The notes under the pieces were generated by a model that saw nothing but the letters and a program-made list of their open reading frames with translations, made no database searches and was not told the DNA's origin. Below, in pieces: positions 1-7,055 of a stretch of DNA of 64,000 nt (its first letter is position 1; each line of letters opens with the position of its first letter). The stretch lies in contig NZ_FMYQ01000003.1 in the NCBI RefSeq assembly GCF_900096975.1, positions 292,406-356,405 on the forward strand, written 5' to 3'. This DNA is from Paraburkholderia lycopersici (GTDB lineage Bacteria; Pseudomonadota; Gammaproteobacteria; Burkholderiales; Burkholderiaceae). The position numbers and the translations under genes were made by a program.

Positions 1-1
1 C

Positions 2-886
2 GCCGTGCTCTCGCACGAGCAACTGCTCGACTGGGGCTGGCGCGTGCCGTTCATGATCGCGGGTCCGCTCGGCCTCGTTGGGCTGTATATCCGCATGAAG
101 CTCGAGGAAACGCCCGCGTTCAAGCGCGAAGCCGAACTGCGCGAAGCCGAAGAGCATGCACGCCCGAAGCTCACGCTGAACTCGTTGCTTACGCAACATC
201 TGCGCCCCTTCCTGCTGTGCGTGGGTCTCGTGCTGATCTTCAACGTGACCGACTACATGGCGCTCTCCTACCTGCCGAGCTATCTTTCGGCGACGCTGCA
301 CTTCAACGAGACGCACGGCCTCTTCCTCGTGCTAATCGTGATGGTGCTCATGATGCCGATGACGCTCGCGTTCGGCCGCCTCTCCGATGCCATCGGCCGC
401 AAGCCGGTGATGCTCGCGGGCTGCGTGGGCCTGATCCTGCTGTCGATCCCCTCGCTCACGCTGATCCAGACCGGTGCGCTCGTGCCCGTGTTCTTCGGTC
501 TCCTGATTCTTGGCGTGCTGCTTTCGTGCTTCACGGGCGTGATGCCCTCGGCGCTGCCGGCGCTGTTCCCGACCGCGATCCGCTACGGCGCGCTCGCCAT
601 CGGCTTTAACGTGTCGGTGTCGCTGTTCGGCGGCACGACGCCGCTCGTGGCGGCATGGCTCGTCGAGCATACGCAGAACCTGATGATGCCGGCGTACTAC
701 CTGATGGGCGCGGCCGTGATCGGCATCGTTTCGGTGCTGGCGCTCCATGAAACGGCGCGCCGTCCGCTACCGGGCTCCGCCCCGAGCGTCGGCACCAGGG
801 CGGAGGCGCATGCGGTGCTGCGCGGCGTGCGTCTCGCGCGCGAACTCGATGAGGAGTACGCCGTCGCGAACGCGGCGCGCGCCTGA
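2..886 (+). CDS. proP: Proline/glycine betaine MFS symporter, C-terminal part (5' end outside window)
   Basis: Major facilitator of the metabolite:H+ symporter subfamily, an inner-membrane importer of proline, betaine and other osmolytes. The reading frame is open at the window edge, so the N-terminal third is missing. The visible part has the family loop motif GRLSDAIGRKP near the middle and the strings LEETPAF, NCFTGVM-like SCFTGVMPSALPALFPT and QNLMMPAYYLM. I recall these as close to E. coli ProP. The C-terminal tail is short and lacks the long antiparallel coiled coil of E. coli ProP, so osmosensing could differ. It ends TGA just before a strong terminator and converges on the phosphoesterase gene. 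The family is certain and the substrate is inferred from similarity. Confidence 0.85.
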   Translation, partial: AVLSHEQLLDWGWRVPFMIAGPLGLVGLYIRMKLEETPAFKREAELREAEEHARPKLTLNSLLTQHLRPFLLCVGLVLIFNVTDYMALSYLPSYLSATLHFNETHGLFLVLIVMVLMMPMTLAFGRLSDAIGRKPVMLAGCVGLILLSIPSLTLIQTGALVPVFFGLLILGVLLSCFTGVMPSALPALFPTAIRYGALAIGFNVSVSLFGGTTPLVAAWLVEHTQNLMMPAYYLMGAAVIGIVSVLALHETARRPLPGSAPSVGTRAEAHAVLRGVRLARELDEEYAVANAARA

Positions 887-927
887 TCCGGCGCAGCAAC
901 AACGGATTCGCCGCTCGCAAAATCTCG

Positions 928-958
928 AAAGGCCAGCTTCGCGCTGGCCTTTTTTTCT
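928..958 (+). terminator. Rho-independent terminator after proP
   Basis: A 7-bp GC-rich stem, GGCCAGC/GCTGGCC with loop TTCGC, is extended by three A-T pairs and followed by a run of T. It lies 40 bp after the proP stop and just before the convergent phosphoesterase stop. Confidence 0.85.
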
Positions 959-971
959 TGCGCGCGCGGTG

Positions 972-1451
972 TCACTCGATCAGGCTGACGTGCTCGACAT
1001 GCAGCGCGCCGTCCTTTCCGATCGTCAGCATCGCCGCCGAGACAGGCAGCTTGAAACGCCGTGGCCCAGCGCTGCCGGGATTCACGTAGACCACGCCATC
1101 GCGCGTTTCGAGCGCGGGCTTGTGCGAGTGGCCGCTCACGACGACGGCGACACCCTCGGCCGCAAGGTCGCCGCGCAGGCCGGGCAGTTCGTGAACCACG
1201 GCGAGCCGCACGCCGCCCAGCGCGACCGTCGTCTGCAGCGGCAACTTCTGCGCCCACTCGCCGCGATCGTTATTGCCGCGTACGGCCGTGAGCGGCGCGA
1301 CGGCCGCTAGCGCGTCGAGCACGGTCTGGTCGCAGATATCGCCCGCGTGCACGATGGCGTCGGCCCCCTCGACGAAGGCGAGAAGCTCGGGACGCAGCAG
1401 ATTGTGCGTATCGGAAACCAGCGCGACGCGCAGCAGGTGTTTCGCGGACAT
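972..1451 (-). CDS. YfcE/MJ0936-type metallophosphoesterase
   Basis: Small calcineurin-like phosphoesterase of 159 residues. The metal-binding signature is complete and in order: SDTHN near residue 12, HAGDICD, RGNNDRG, VVHE and GHSH near residue 105, followed by NPGSAGPRR. Members of this family hydrolyse phosphodiesters such as bis-pNPP in vitro, and their cellular substrates are often unknown. The ATG at 1451 starts MSAKHLLRVALVSDTHN, which matches the family N-terminus. Longer in-frame extensions run into the cupin gene and look like out-of-gene sequence. It is the last gene of a minus-strand cluster with the cupin and the disulfide reductase. Confidence 0.85.
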   Translation of the reverse strand: MSAKHLLRVALVSDTHNLLRPELLAFVEGADAIVHAGDICDQTVLDALAAVAPLTAVRGNNDRGEWAQKLPLQTTVALGGVRLAVVHELPGLRGDLAAEGVAVVVSGHSHKPALETRDGVVYVNPGSAGPRRFKLPVSAAMLTIGKDGALHVEHVSLIE

Positions 1452-1492
1452 GGCGGTTCCTGTGGGTTGAGCACGGGCGATTATCGCCGCGC

Positions 1493-1867
1493 TCATGCTG
1501 CGCGGTCGCCCGTCTCTTTCGCGCCGCCGAAATACACTGCGAGCCATACGCTCGGCACGGCCGGATCGGTCCATGCCACGCGATGGCGGCAGTGCGGCGG
1601 AATATGCACGTAATCGCCAGGCAGCAGGCGGCGCGGCGGCTCGCCCGCGTTCTCGAACGCCAGCGTCGCCGCGCCGGCGAGCAGCACGATCCATTCCTCG
1701 CGCGCGTCGTCGTACCAAAAGCCGGGCGGGCTCGCCTGCCCTGTCGAGACAATGCGCTCGATCAACACCTCGCCGCGTGCGACGAGCGCATCGAAACGCT
1801 CTTCATTCGCCTCGCGAACGATGCCTGCGAAAAGATTGCCGAACGCGGCGACTGTCGGTTCGTTCAT
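1493..1867 (-). CDS. Cupin domain protein
   Basis: Single-domain cupin of about 124 residues. The first cupin box can be read around WYDDAREEWIVLLAGAATLAFE and the second around LLPGDYVHIPPHCRHRVAWTD, with metal-ligand-type His and Glu residues. Such proteins are small beta barrels acting as metal enzymes or binding proteins, and the substrate cannot be told here. The ATG at 1867 (MNEPTVAAF) was chosen over a TTG two codons upstream. No strong ribosome binding site is seen. It starts about 10 bp after the stop of the upstream disulfide reductase, so the two are probably co-transcribed. Confidence 0.75.
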   Translation of the reverse strand: MNEPTVAAFGNLFAGIVREANEERFDALVARGEVLIERIVSTGQASPPGFWYDDAREEWIVLLAGAATLAFENAGEPPRRLLPGDYVHIPPHCRHRVAWTDPAVPSVWLAVYFGGAKETGDRAA

Positions 1868-1877
1868 TCGCAAGCGC

Positions 1878-3281
1878 TCACGCGAGCGGCTTCAGGCCGT
1901 CGAGCAACGTCGGCACCAGTTCGCTCACGGTCGGGTGCACGTGCATCGCGTATTGCAGCGTCGTGTAGGGCGCGCCGGCCGTCATCGTGTCGATGAACGT
2001 GTGGATCGCCTCGTCGCCCTCGATGCCGAATATCGCCGCGCCGAGAATGCGCAGCGTTCGCGCGTCCACGATCGCCTTCATGAAGCCGTCGGTCTCGCCG
2101 CGCTCGCGCGCGCGGCCCACGCGCGACATCGGCATCTTCGCGATCAGCGCGGGCGTGCCGCGCTCGCGCACCTGGCGCTCGCCAACACCAACCCGCGCGA
2201 ACGGCGGATCGACGAATACGGCGTAGGCGGGAATGCGCGCGTCGGCGCTGCGCTCGCCACCGTCGAGCAGATTCGCCGCGACGATCTGGAAATCGTCATA
2301 CGAAGTGTGCGTGAACGCGCCGCGGCCATTCACGTCGCCGAGCGCCCAGATGCCCTCCACGCGCGTGCGCAGTTGACCGTCCACGGCGATGAGCCCGTGC
2401 GCGTCGCATTCGACGCCCGCGGTTTCGAGACCCAGGTCGTCGGTGTTCGGCAAGCGTCCCGTCGCGAAGAGCAGATGCGACGCGTCGAGCACACCGGTAT
2501 CGAGCGTCACGCGCACGCCCGCTTTGCCTTCGAGCGGCGCCACGCCGCGCGGCTGCGCGCCGAAGCGAAATTCGACGCCTTCGCGCGCAAGCACGTCCCG
2601 CACGGCGCCTGAAACGTCGTCGTCCTCGCGCGCGAGCACGCGCTCGCCGCGAACGAGCACCGTCACGCGGCAGCCGAAACGGCGAAACATCTGCGCGAAT
2701 TCGAGCGCCACGTAGCTGCCGCCGCATATCGCCAGATGCTCGGGCAGTTGTTCGAGCGAGAGCAGCGTCGAGTTGGTTTCGTAGCGGATCGTTTCGAGCC
2801 CGGGAATCGCGGGAATCTGCGCGCGCGTGCCCGTGTTGATGAAGATTTCAGGCGCTTCGAGGTCGAGTTGCGCACCATCCTTTGCGCTCACGCGCACCGC
2901 GTGCGCGCCCGTGAAGCGTGCGTGCCCCTGGAAGACCGTGACGTTGGGCGCGCCGCGCAGCCAGCGCTCGACACCGTCCCGCGACGCCCCGATGATGCGC
3001 TCCTTGCGCGCCTTCACGAACGCGAGATCGACACGCACGTCGCCCGGCTGCGCGCCGTCCCCGATACGCACGCCGAAGTCGGCCGCGTGCCGCGCGACGT
3101 GCGCCGCGCGTGCGCAGGCGACATAGGCCTTCGTCGGTGTGCAGCCTACATTCACGCAGGTTCCGCCGAACGACGCCCGTTCGATCACCGCCGTCCTGCG
3201 CCCGCTCTTCCCGAGCCGCACCGCGAGCGGCGGCCCGCTCTGCCCCGTGCCGATCACGATCGCATCGAACCGTTGTGCCAT
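1878..3281 (-). CDS. FAD-dependent pyridine nucleotide-disulfide oxidoreductase
   Basis: Protein of 467 residues of the mercuric reductase/dihydrolipoamide dehydrogenase type. The FAD fold motif GTGQSGPPLA is at residues 10-19. The redox-active pair is in GGTCVNVGCTPTK near residue 45, an NAD(P) fold follows around ICGGSYVALEFAQ, and the FAD motif ALGDVNGRG comes next. The C-terminal dimer-interface motif HPTVSE carries the catalytic base. It lacks the N-terminal heavy-metal domain and C-terminal Cys pair of true MerA, so I do not call it mercuric reductase. The start at 3281 follows AAAGGAGAG at good spacing. Translation upstream of it runs through the GGGTT-type repeat as a low-complexity Pro/Thr stretch and is rejected. 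First gene of the cluster with the cupin and phosphoesterase. Confidence 0.85.
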   Translation of the reverse strand: MAQRFDAIVIGTGQSGPPLAVRLGKSGRRTAVIERASFGGTCVNVGCTPTKAYVACARAAHVARHAADFGVRIGDGAQPGDVRVDLAFVKARKERIIGASRDGVERWLRGAPNVTVFQGHARFTGAHAVRVSAKDGAQLDLEAPEIFINTGTRAQIPAIPGLETIRYETNSTLLSLEQLPEHLAICGGSYVALEFAQMFRRFGCRVTVLVRGERVLAREDDDVSGAVRDVLAREGVEFRFGAQPRGVAPLEGKAGVRVTLDTGVLDASHLLFATGRLPNTDDLGLETAGVECDAHGLIAVDGQLRTRVEGIWALGDVNGRGAFTHTSYDDFQIVAANLLDGGERSADARIPAYAVFVDPPFARVGVGERQVRERGTPALIAKMPMSRVGRARERGETDGFMKAIVDARTLRILGAAIFGIEGDEAIHTFIDTMTAGAPYTTLQYAMHVHPTVSELVPTLLDGLKPLA

Positions 3282-3315
3282 GCCGCTCTCCTTTGCCGTT
3301 GCCGCGCGTCGAGTC

Positions 3316-3357
3316 GGGTCGGGTTGGGTTGGGTTGGGTTGGGTCGGGTTGGGTCGG
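3316..3357 (+). repeat. Tandem 5-bp GGGTT/GGGTC repeat in the leader of the oxidoreductase gene
   Basis: Eight GGG tracts occur at an exact 5-base pitch (first G at 3316, 3321, 3326, 3331, 3336, 3341, 3346, 3351), separated only by TC or TT. The G-rich strand is the plus strand, the template for the minus-strand oxidoreductase gene. The array ends about 35 bp upstream of its ATG. The spacing fits G-quadruplex formation, and a 5-bp unit can change copy number by slippage. Both consequences are inference. Confidence 0.9.
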
Positions 3358-3479
3358 TAAATAAACCGCGAAAGACGCAAAACGCCGCTCGCGCCATCTT
3401 ACGCGCGACGAGTGACAGGCGTCGGCCGCACGCCGCCGGCTCTGACGCGCATTGCGCAGGAGTGCGAATACGACCCACA

Positions 3480-3514
3480 GAAAAAAAGAGCCGCCTCGCA
3501 CGTCGAGGCGGCTC
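3480..3514 (-). terminator. Rho-independent terminator for the small minus-strand gene
   Basis: A perfect 11-bp stem, GAGCCGCCTCG/CGAGGCGGCTC, with a 5-base loop is followed on the minus strand by seven T. It lies about 170 bp downstream of the 69-residue hypothetical gene ending at 3684. The rest of 3515-3683 holds nothing I can recognise. Confidence 0.8.
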
Positions 3515-3683
3515 ACAGGGTGACGTCACAACGGCAAACGGGCGAAAGCCGCTGCGCGTCAGGGGGACCGGCGAGCGCCCTGCGGGCTTGCAACAGGCGC
3601 CCGATGAAGGCGTAACGGGAAATGGGTCGTTAATCGGAAGGAAATCGGCGCGAGCCGGCGCACGCCGCGTCGCGCGCGCGAAA

Positions 3684-3893
3684 TCAGTGCACGCAATCGG
3701 CCGGCGCGGATTCGCCATGCCCCCCGTTCCAGAGTTCGCGCGAACGCTGATACGCGGCGCGCGCGCCGCGCGTAGCCACCATCAGCCCGATTTGCCCCAT
3801 GTTGAAGTCGAGCGACACCATCAGCTGCATCAAGTCCACCATTGGCAGGACTAGCGCTGGCTGAAACAACTGTCGTTCGATAAAGGATTTCAT
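3684..3893 (-). CDS. Small hypothetical protein, 69 residues
   Basis: Not recognised. The protein starts MKSFIERQLFQPALVLPMVDLMQLMVSLDFNM-. It has a moderately hydrophobic, methionine-rich central segment that could be an amphipathic or membrane-associated helix, then a polar tail ending in CVH. The ATG at 3893 is preceded by GGGAGC at suitable spacing, and a convincing terminator lies downstream. Both support a real gene. It stands alone between the oxidoreductase leader and the GST gene. Confidence 0.55.
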   Translation of the reverse strand: MKSFIERQLFQPALVLPMVDLMQLMVSLDFNMGQIGLMVATRGARAAYQRSRELWNGGHGESAPADCVH

Positions 3894-4106
3894 GACCGCT
3901 CCCGCTGCATGCCCCGCGTCCTCCTGACGCAGGGTCATTCGATGGTTGTCATTCTAGGAATGCAGCGTGCGCAGATAAATGGGCCGTCCGCGAAGTCACT
4001 TGTCGAAAATCGCAAACAATCCGGACAATCGCGGCCATAGCTGCCCATTACGGGCACTGAGCCGGGTGCATCCAGCCCACCCGCGGCTCCGGCAGGCCGA
4101 CAGAAT

Positions 4107-4721
4107 TCAGACGAGGGGCGTGGCAACGAACGCCGGCAGCGTCTCGGCGCGAGCGGAAAGCGCGGCGATTGCCGGATACCGAGCAGGATTCGCCGAACCG
4201 GGCAGGATGTGCTGGGTAAAACGCCAGGCGACGGCCGCCGTGATATCGGCCTGGGTGATACGGCCCGCGCAAAGCCACCCGTCGCGGCCCGCCACGAGTT
4301 GGTCGAGCACCGCCCACGCCGCATGCATCTGGACGTTCACGCGCTCGAACCACGGTTCATGCTGCCGCTCGACGGGACGCAGTTCCCGCTCATAGACCTG
4401 CTGCACCGTCTTTTCCATGGCCGCGAGCGAAAAACCGTTCACGCGCAGCGCGAATGTGCGCTCCTGGGTTTCCTCCGGCATGAGCCGGCGCGCGGCCGGC
4501 ACCTTGCGATCCAGATAGTCGAGGATGAGCGTCGAGTCGATCAGCTGGGTGCCGTCGTCGTCGATGAACGTGGGCGCCTTCACCACCGGATTGATCCGGG
4601 CAAATTCGTCGTACTGGCGAAATACCGAGATACTGCGGTGCTCGAACGGCAGCCCGAGTACGTGCAGTGAAATCGCGACGCGACGCACATAGGGAGAGTC
4701 CATCATGCCGATCAGCTGCAT
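4107..4721 (-). CDS. Glutathione S-transferase family protein
   Basis: Protein of 204 residues with a thioredoxin-like N-terminal domain (MQLIGMMDSPYVRRVAISLHVLGLPFEH) and a helical C-terminal domain. The typical glutathione-binding stretch is near residues 45-70 (VKAPTFIDDDGTQLIDSTLILDYL, including the cis-Pro and the acidic-Ser pair). The Ser or Tyr near residues 9-11 would be the catalytic hydroxyl. The ATG at 4721 follows GAGGTG and matches the family start. An upstream open frame up to 5039 is not supported. It stands as a single gene, and its substrate cannot be inferred. Confidence 0.88.
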   Translation of the reverse strand: MQLIGMMDSPYVRRVAISLHVLGLPFEHRSISVFRQYDEFARINPVVKAPTFIDDDGTQLIDSTLILDYLDRKVPAARRLMPEETQERTFALRVNGFSLAAMEKTVQQVYERELRPVERQHEPWFERVNVQMHAAWAVLDQLVAGRDGWLCAGRITQADITAAVAWRFTQHILPGSANPARYPAIAALSARAETLPAFVATPLV

Positions 4722-5203
4722 GGGTTCACCTCGCACAGAAAAAAGGGATGGGGCATCGATCTTGCAGGAAGCACCCGCGCTTTTCAAGGCGCGCTGCCCG
4801 CACGCGAAACCCGGCCGGCATAGTGGCGCGCTTCCCGTCCCGCAGGAAAACAGTGCCGCATTGCGTGTTTGCTGAGGCCCGTTGTGCAAAAACGCACCGT
4901 GTCGATGTGCCACCTCCTCTTCGCCGCGCAACAGGACTACATTCGTTCGCTGACGTCCAATCTGACGCGGCGCGGCATTGTTGCGATGCAGCGTTTTCGC
5001 TTCCACGCGAGCGCTTTTCCGCCGTGCCGCGTCGATCAAGGCGCAGCGGCGCGCAGGAGCTACGCCAGGGATGCCGAAGCATTACGCAGTCCGCATGGAA
5101 GCGGGTTTTTGCACGCCACATGTGCTGCAGTGCATCGCCGGGAAACTCCTGGATTCGGACGCCGAACGACTGAGATAGTCTCAATGCACAAGGAGACGAA
5201 ATC
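4722..5203. other. Intergenic region with no recognisable gene
   Basis: Divergent region between the GST gene and the 82-residue exported protein. It should carry both promoters. Several short open frames are present, but none has a ribosome binding site together with protein-like composition. I see no RNA gene or repeat. Confidence 0.5.
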
Positions 5204-5452
5204 ATGAGACAAGCATTCAATGTTGGCGTCGTCATCGTCCTCGCACTCCTCCTCGCGAACCGCGCCGTGATACGCGTGCAGGCTCACGAGGCCGGTTCGC
5301 TCACCTGTGCTCAAGGCTCGGAACTCGTGAAAGCCGAGGCGCTCGTGCGCGGATTCGGCGAGCGCGGCGCGCGCAGCCAGGGCGAAAACTTCCTCTCTTC
5401 CTGCCTCGTTTCCGGCCAAGGCCAGGTCGGCGACCTCATCGCCCACGACTGA
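5204..5452 (+). CDS. Small hypothetical exported or membrane-anchored protein
   Basis: 82 residues, not recognised. The first 20 or so residues form a hydrophobic helix (VGVVIVLALLLANRAVI) that could be an uncleaved signal anchor or a signal peptide with a site after VQA. The rest is polar and contains two cysteines (LTCAQG and SSCLVS) that might form a disulfide outside the cytoplasm. The ATG is preceded by AAGGAGACG at ideal distance, the main reason to accept it. Confidence 0.55.
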   Translation: MRQAFNVGVVIVLALLLANRAVIRVQAHEAGSLTCAQGSELVKAEALVRGFGERGARSQGENFLSSCLVSGQGQVGDLIAHD

Positions 5453-5728
5453 GGCGAGCCGCGAGCAGAAACCCGGCGGAACGCGCGCGGCGCGTGTACC
5501 GGCGGGGCACCGACCGCATTGCGCCATAACCGCTCCTCGACGCAGAGCGCTGGCGTCGAGCCGGAGCGCGTGCGGTCTGGTCAACGGAACCTGACCGTGC
5601 CACGCGGCACGGCGGGATCTCTCCTCTTGCAAGCCTGGCGCCGCGCCGACGCGCGCCGGCCTACCTTTCTTTTGGGTTGCCAATGCCCGGGGTTGGCGGC
5701 GAGAATGCTCGCGGACCACGGAGAATCT

Positions 5729-6001
5729 ATGAAAGGGTATGTCCTGTTGTTTGGAGTCGGCATGCTGACGGCGTGCACCTCAGTGACTGCCGTCAATTCG
5801 AGACAGGACGGCCATCTCATGGTCACGAGCCGCGCGCGCTGGGATCTCGTTTCGTGGAACCGCGTACGCACCGCAGGCCTCAACGAGGCCGAAGACTACT
5901 GCGAAAAACAGAAGAAGCAGATGCACACCGTCGAAATCCATAGCGAGGGGCTGCGCGGCGTGACCTCGCAGAGCGTAGAGGTAATATTCGACTGCATCTG
6001 A
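5729..6001 (+). CDS. Small hypothetical lipoprotein
   Basis: 90 residues, not assigned to a family. MKGYVLLFGVGMLTACTS is a lipoprotein signal peptide with lipobox LTAC, placing Cys at residue 16. The mature part is short and polar, ending FDCI with a second cysteine pair (DYC and FDC). CGGAG sits about 6 bases before the ATG. The 276 bp between the previous gene and this one show no gene. Confidence 0.6.
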   Translation: MKGYVLLFGVGMLTACTSVTAVNSRQDGHLMVTSRARWDLVSWNRVRTAGLNEAEDYCEKQKKQMHTVEIHSEGLRGVTSQSVEVIFDCI

Positions 6002-6179
6002 CGTAGTTCGCCGTCATCTCCCGAGCCATCCCCGCCAGACGGGCGTTTCCGCCCTCCTCCCGCCAGTCCTCATCAATTTGCCTGCGATAGCGCAAGAGTT
6101 TGTTGTCGTTCACCCTGATACCCAAATCGCATCCTCAGGTTAAACTGACGATACATTTTGTTACGTTTAGGGTCGATTT

Positions 6180-6281
6180 ATGTTGACCGCATTTTTCATC
6201 GCCTGCCCCTTCGGCATCGTGGCCTTGTTCGGATTCGCGCGATTGATCAATCCCCACACCGGGAAGATCGGCCATCGTTGA
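6180..6281 (+). CDS. Possible 33-residue membrane peptide
   Basis: A short open frame from ATG encodes MLTAFFIACPFGIVALFGFA followed by RLINPHTGKIGHR. This gives one hydrophobic helix and a short basic tail, the layout of many bacterial small membrane proteins. The ribosome binding site is weak (AGGG at about 9 bases). It may be chance; it is listed because composition and topology are coherent. Confidence 0.35.
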   Translation: MLTAFFIACPFGIVALFGFARLINPHTGKIGHR

Positions 6282-6444
6282 GTGCGCAAGCGCCCTGTTT
6301 CGGCGTGGCGCTCGAATGACGCATCAGGCCGCCATTCATACGGCCGCGCCTGGTTTATCCGGCATGCCTTGCCGGTTTATCCGTTTTCTCTCTTCGTCGT
6401 AGCCGTGACCCCAGGGTGCGTTTGCGCCGACTCCGCCGTGCAAT

Positions 6445-6480
6445 GAAAAAACCCGCGAAGCGCTGCGCTATCGCGGGTTT
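6445..6480 (-). terminator. Terminator downstream of tRNA-Leu
   Basis: The stem AAACCCGCGA/TCGCGGGTTT has a short GC-rich loop. On the minus strand it is followed by a T run, reading TTTTTTCATTG. It lies 40 bp after the 3' end of the tRNA-Leu gene. Confidence 0.75.
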
Positions 6481-6519
6481 TCGTTTCGGGATTCCAGCGC
6501 GATTCGCAGGAACAACATC

Positions 6520-6885
6520 TGGTGCCGGGGACCGGACTCGAACCGGCAAGCCGTCAGGCGGCGGATTTTCGTCACACCACGTCTTTCGACGCCACGCGCC
6601 CATCAATGAACGCGCGTTCGTGCGCTGGACTATGCCTTCGCCGTCGCTGCACGCCGCGTTTGCACGCCGCGCCGCCTTAGGCGCCCCCCGTCTAGTCTCT
6701 ACACCTTCCGGACCGCCGCTTTGTGCGACAACCGGCTTGGCTCGGCGTTGCCTCGGCGCCTCGCGCGCAATGCGCCGATGACCCAGGGGATTCGCCGAAT
6801 TTGAGGGGTTCTGCACCGGCCGTTTCCGGTCGGGCACTCAATCGCTGTTTAAGTCCGCTATGTTTACCAATTTCATCACCCCGGC
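6520..6885 (-). tRNA. tRNA-Leu(UAA), split by a group I intron
   Basis: On the minus strand the 5' exon is 6885-6851 (acceptor GCCGGGG, D-arm with GGTAAACA, anticodon 5' arm GCGGA, loop start CTT). The 3' exon is 6569-6520 (AAAA, anticodon 3' arm TCCGC, long variable arm GCC/GGC, T-arm around TTCGAGT, acceptor CCCCGGC, encoded ACCA). Joined, they give an 85-base class II tRNA with a perfect 7-bp acceptor stem. The anticodon loop CUUAAAA contains UAA. The intron lies between U34 and A35, the classic position for tRNA-Leu(UAA) introns. Confidence 0.92.
6570..6850 (-). other. Group I intron (IC3-like) in tRNA-Leu(UAA), 281 bp
   Basis: The minus strand shows the conserved core in order: AATTCGGCGAA, then AACGCCGAGCCAAGCC (plus-strand 6734-6749), GTGTAGAGACTA (6693-6704) and AAGGCATAGTCC (6627-6638). 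The terminal intron base is G, as required. The 5' exon end ACTT can pair with GAGT in the intron (6836-6839), leaving a U-G wobble at the 5' splice site. From memory these core strings are almost the same as in the Azoarcus tRNA-Ile ribozyme. No homing endonuclease is encoded. Self-splicing is expected from the family and not shown here. Confidence 0.9.
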
Positions 6886-7024
6886 AGGGCGGACGCGATT
6901 CTACCATTGCGCGGCACGCGCCCCAAAGGGCCTCCCCGCGGATCCACCGCTATCGCGGCGCGGCGTCTTGCCCTCGCGCGCGTCATCTGCCGGTCATACG
7001 CGCTTTCCATAATTGGCCCATCGA

Positions 7025-7032
7025 AAACGTTT
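7025..7032. promoter_or_regulatory. Candidate LacI-family operator
   Basis: The palindrome AAACGTTT, with the central CG typical of LacI/PurR operators, is flanked by G and C in mirror positions (7023 and 7034). It sits 24 bp before the start of the LacI-type gene and suggests autoregulation. Eight bases alone are weak evidence. Confidence 0.35.
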
Positions 7033-7055
7033 ACAACGACTTCGGGGCCGCTCGC

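Noticed and set aside
1452..1718. 89-residue N-terminal extension of the YfcE-type phosphoesterase
   Set aside because: It overlaps the cupin gene on the same strand, is Arg/Ala-rich noise, and the family start is at 1451.
1878..3281. Mercuric reductase (merA)
   Set aside because: Lacks the N-terminal metal-binding domain and the C-terminal Cys pair, and there are no mer genes nearby.
3282..3380. N-terminal extension of the oxidoreductase through the GGGTT repeat (NPTQPNPTQP-type residues)
   Set aside because: A strong ribosome binding site precedes the ATG at 3281, and the extension is only translated repeat.
6520..6885. tmRNA (ssrA) as explanation for the long RNA-like element
   Set aside because: The ends form a full leucine tRNA with a class II variable arm and a group I core. 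There is no tag reading frame of the ssrA type.
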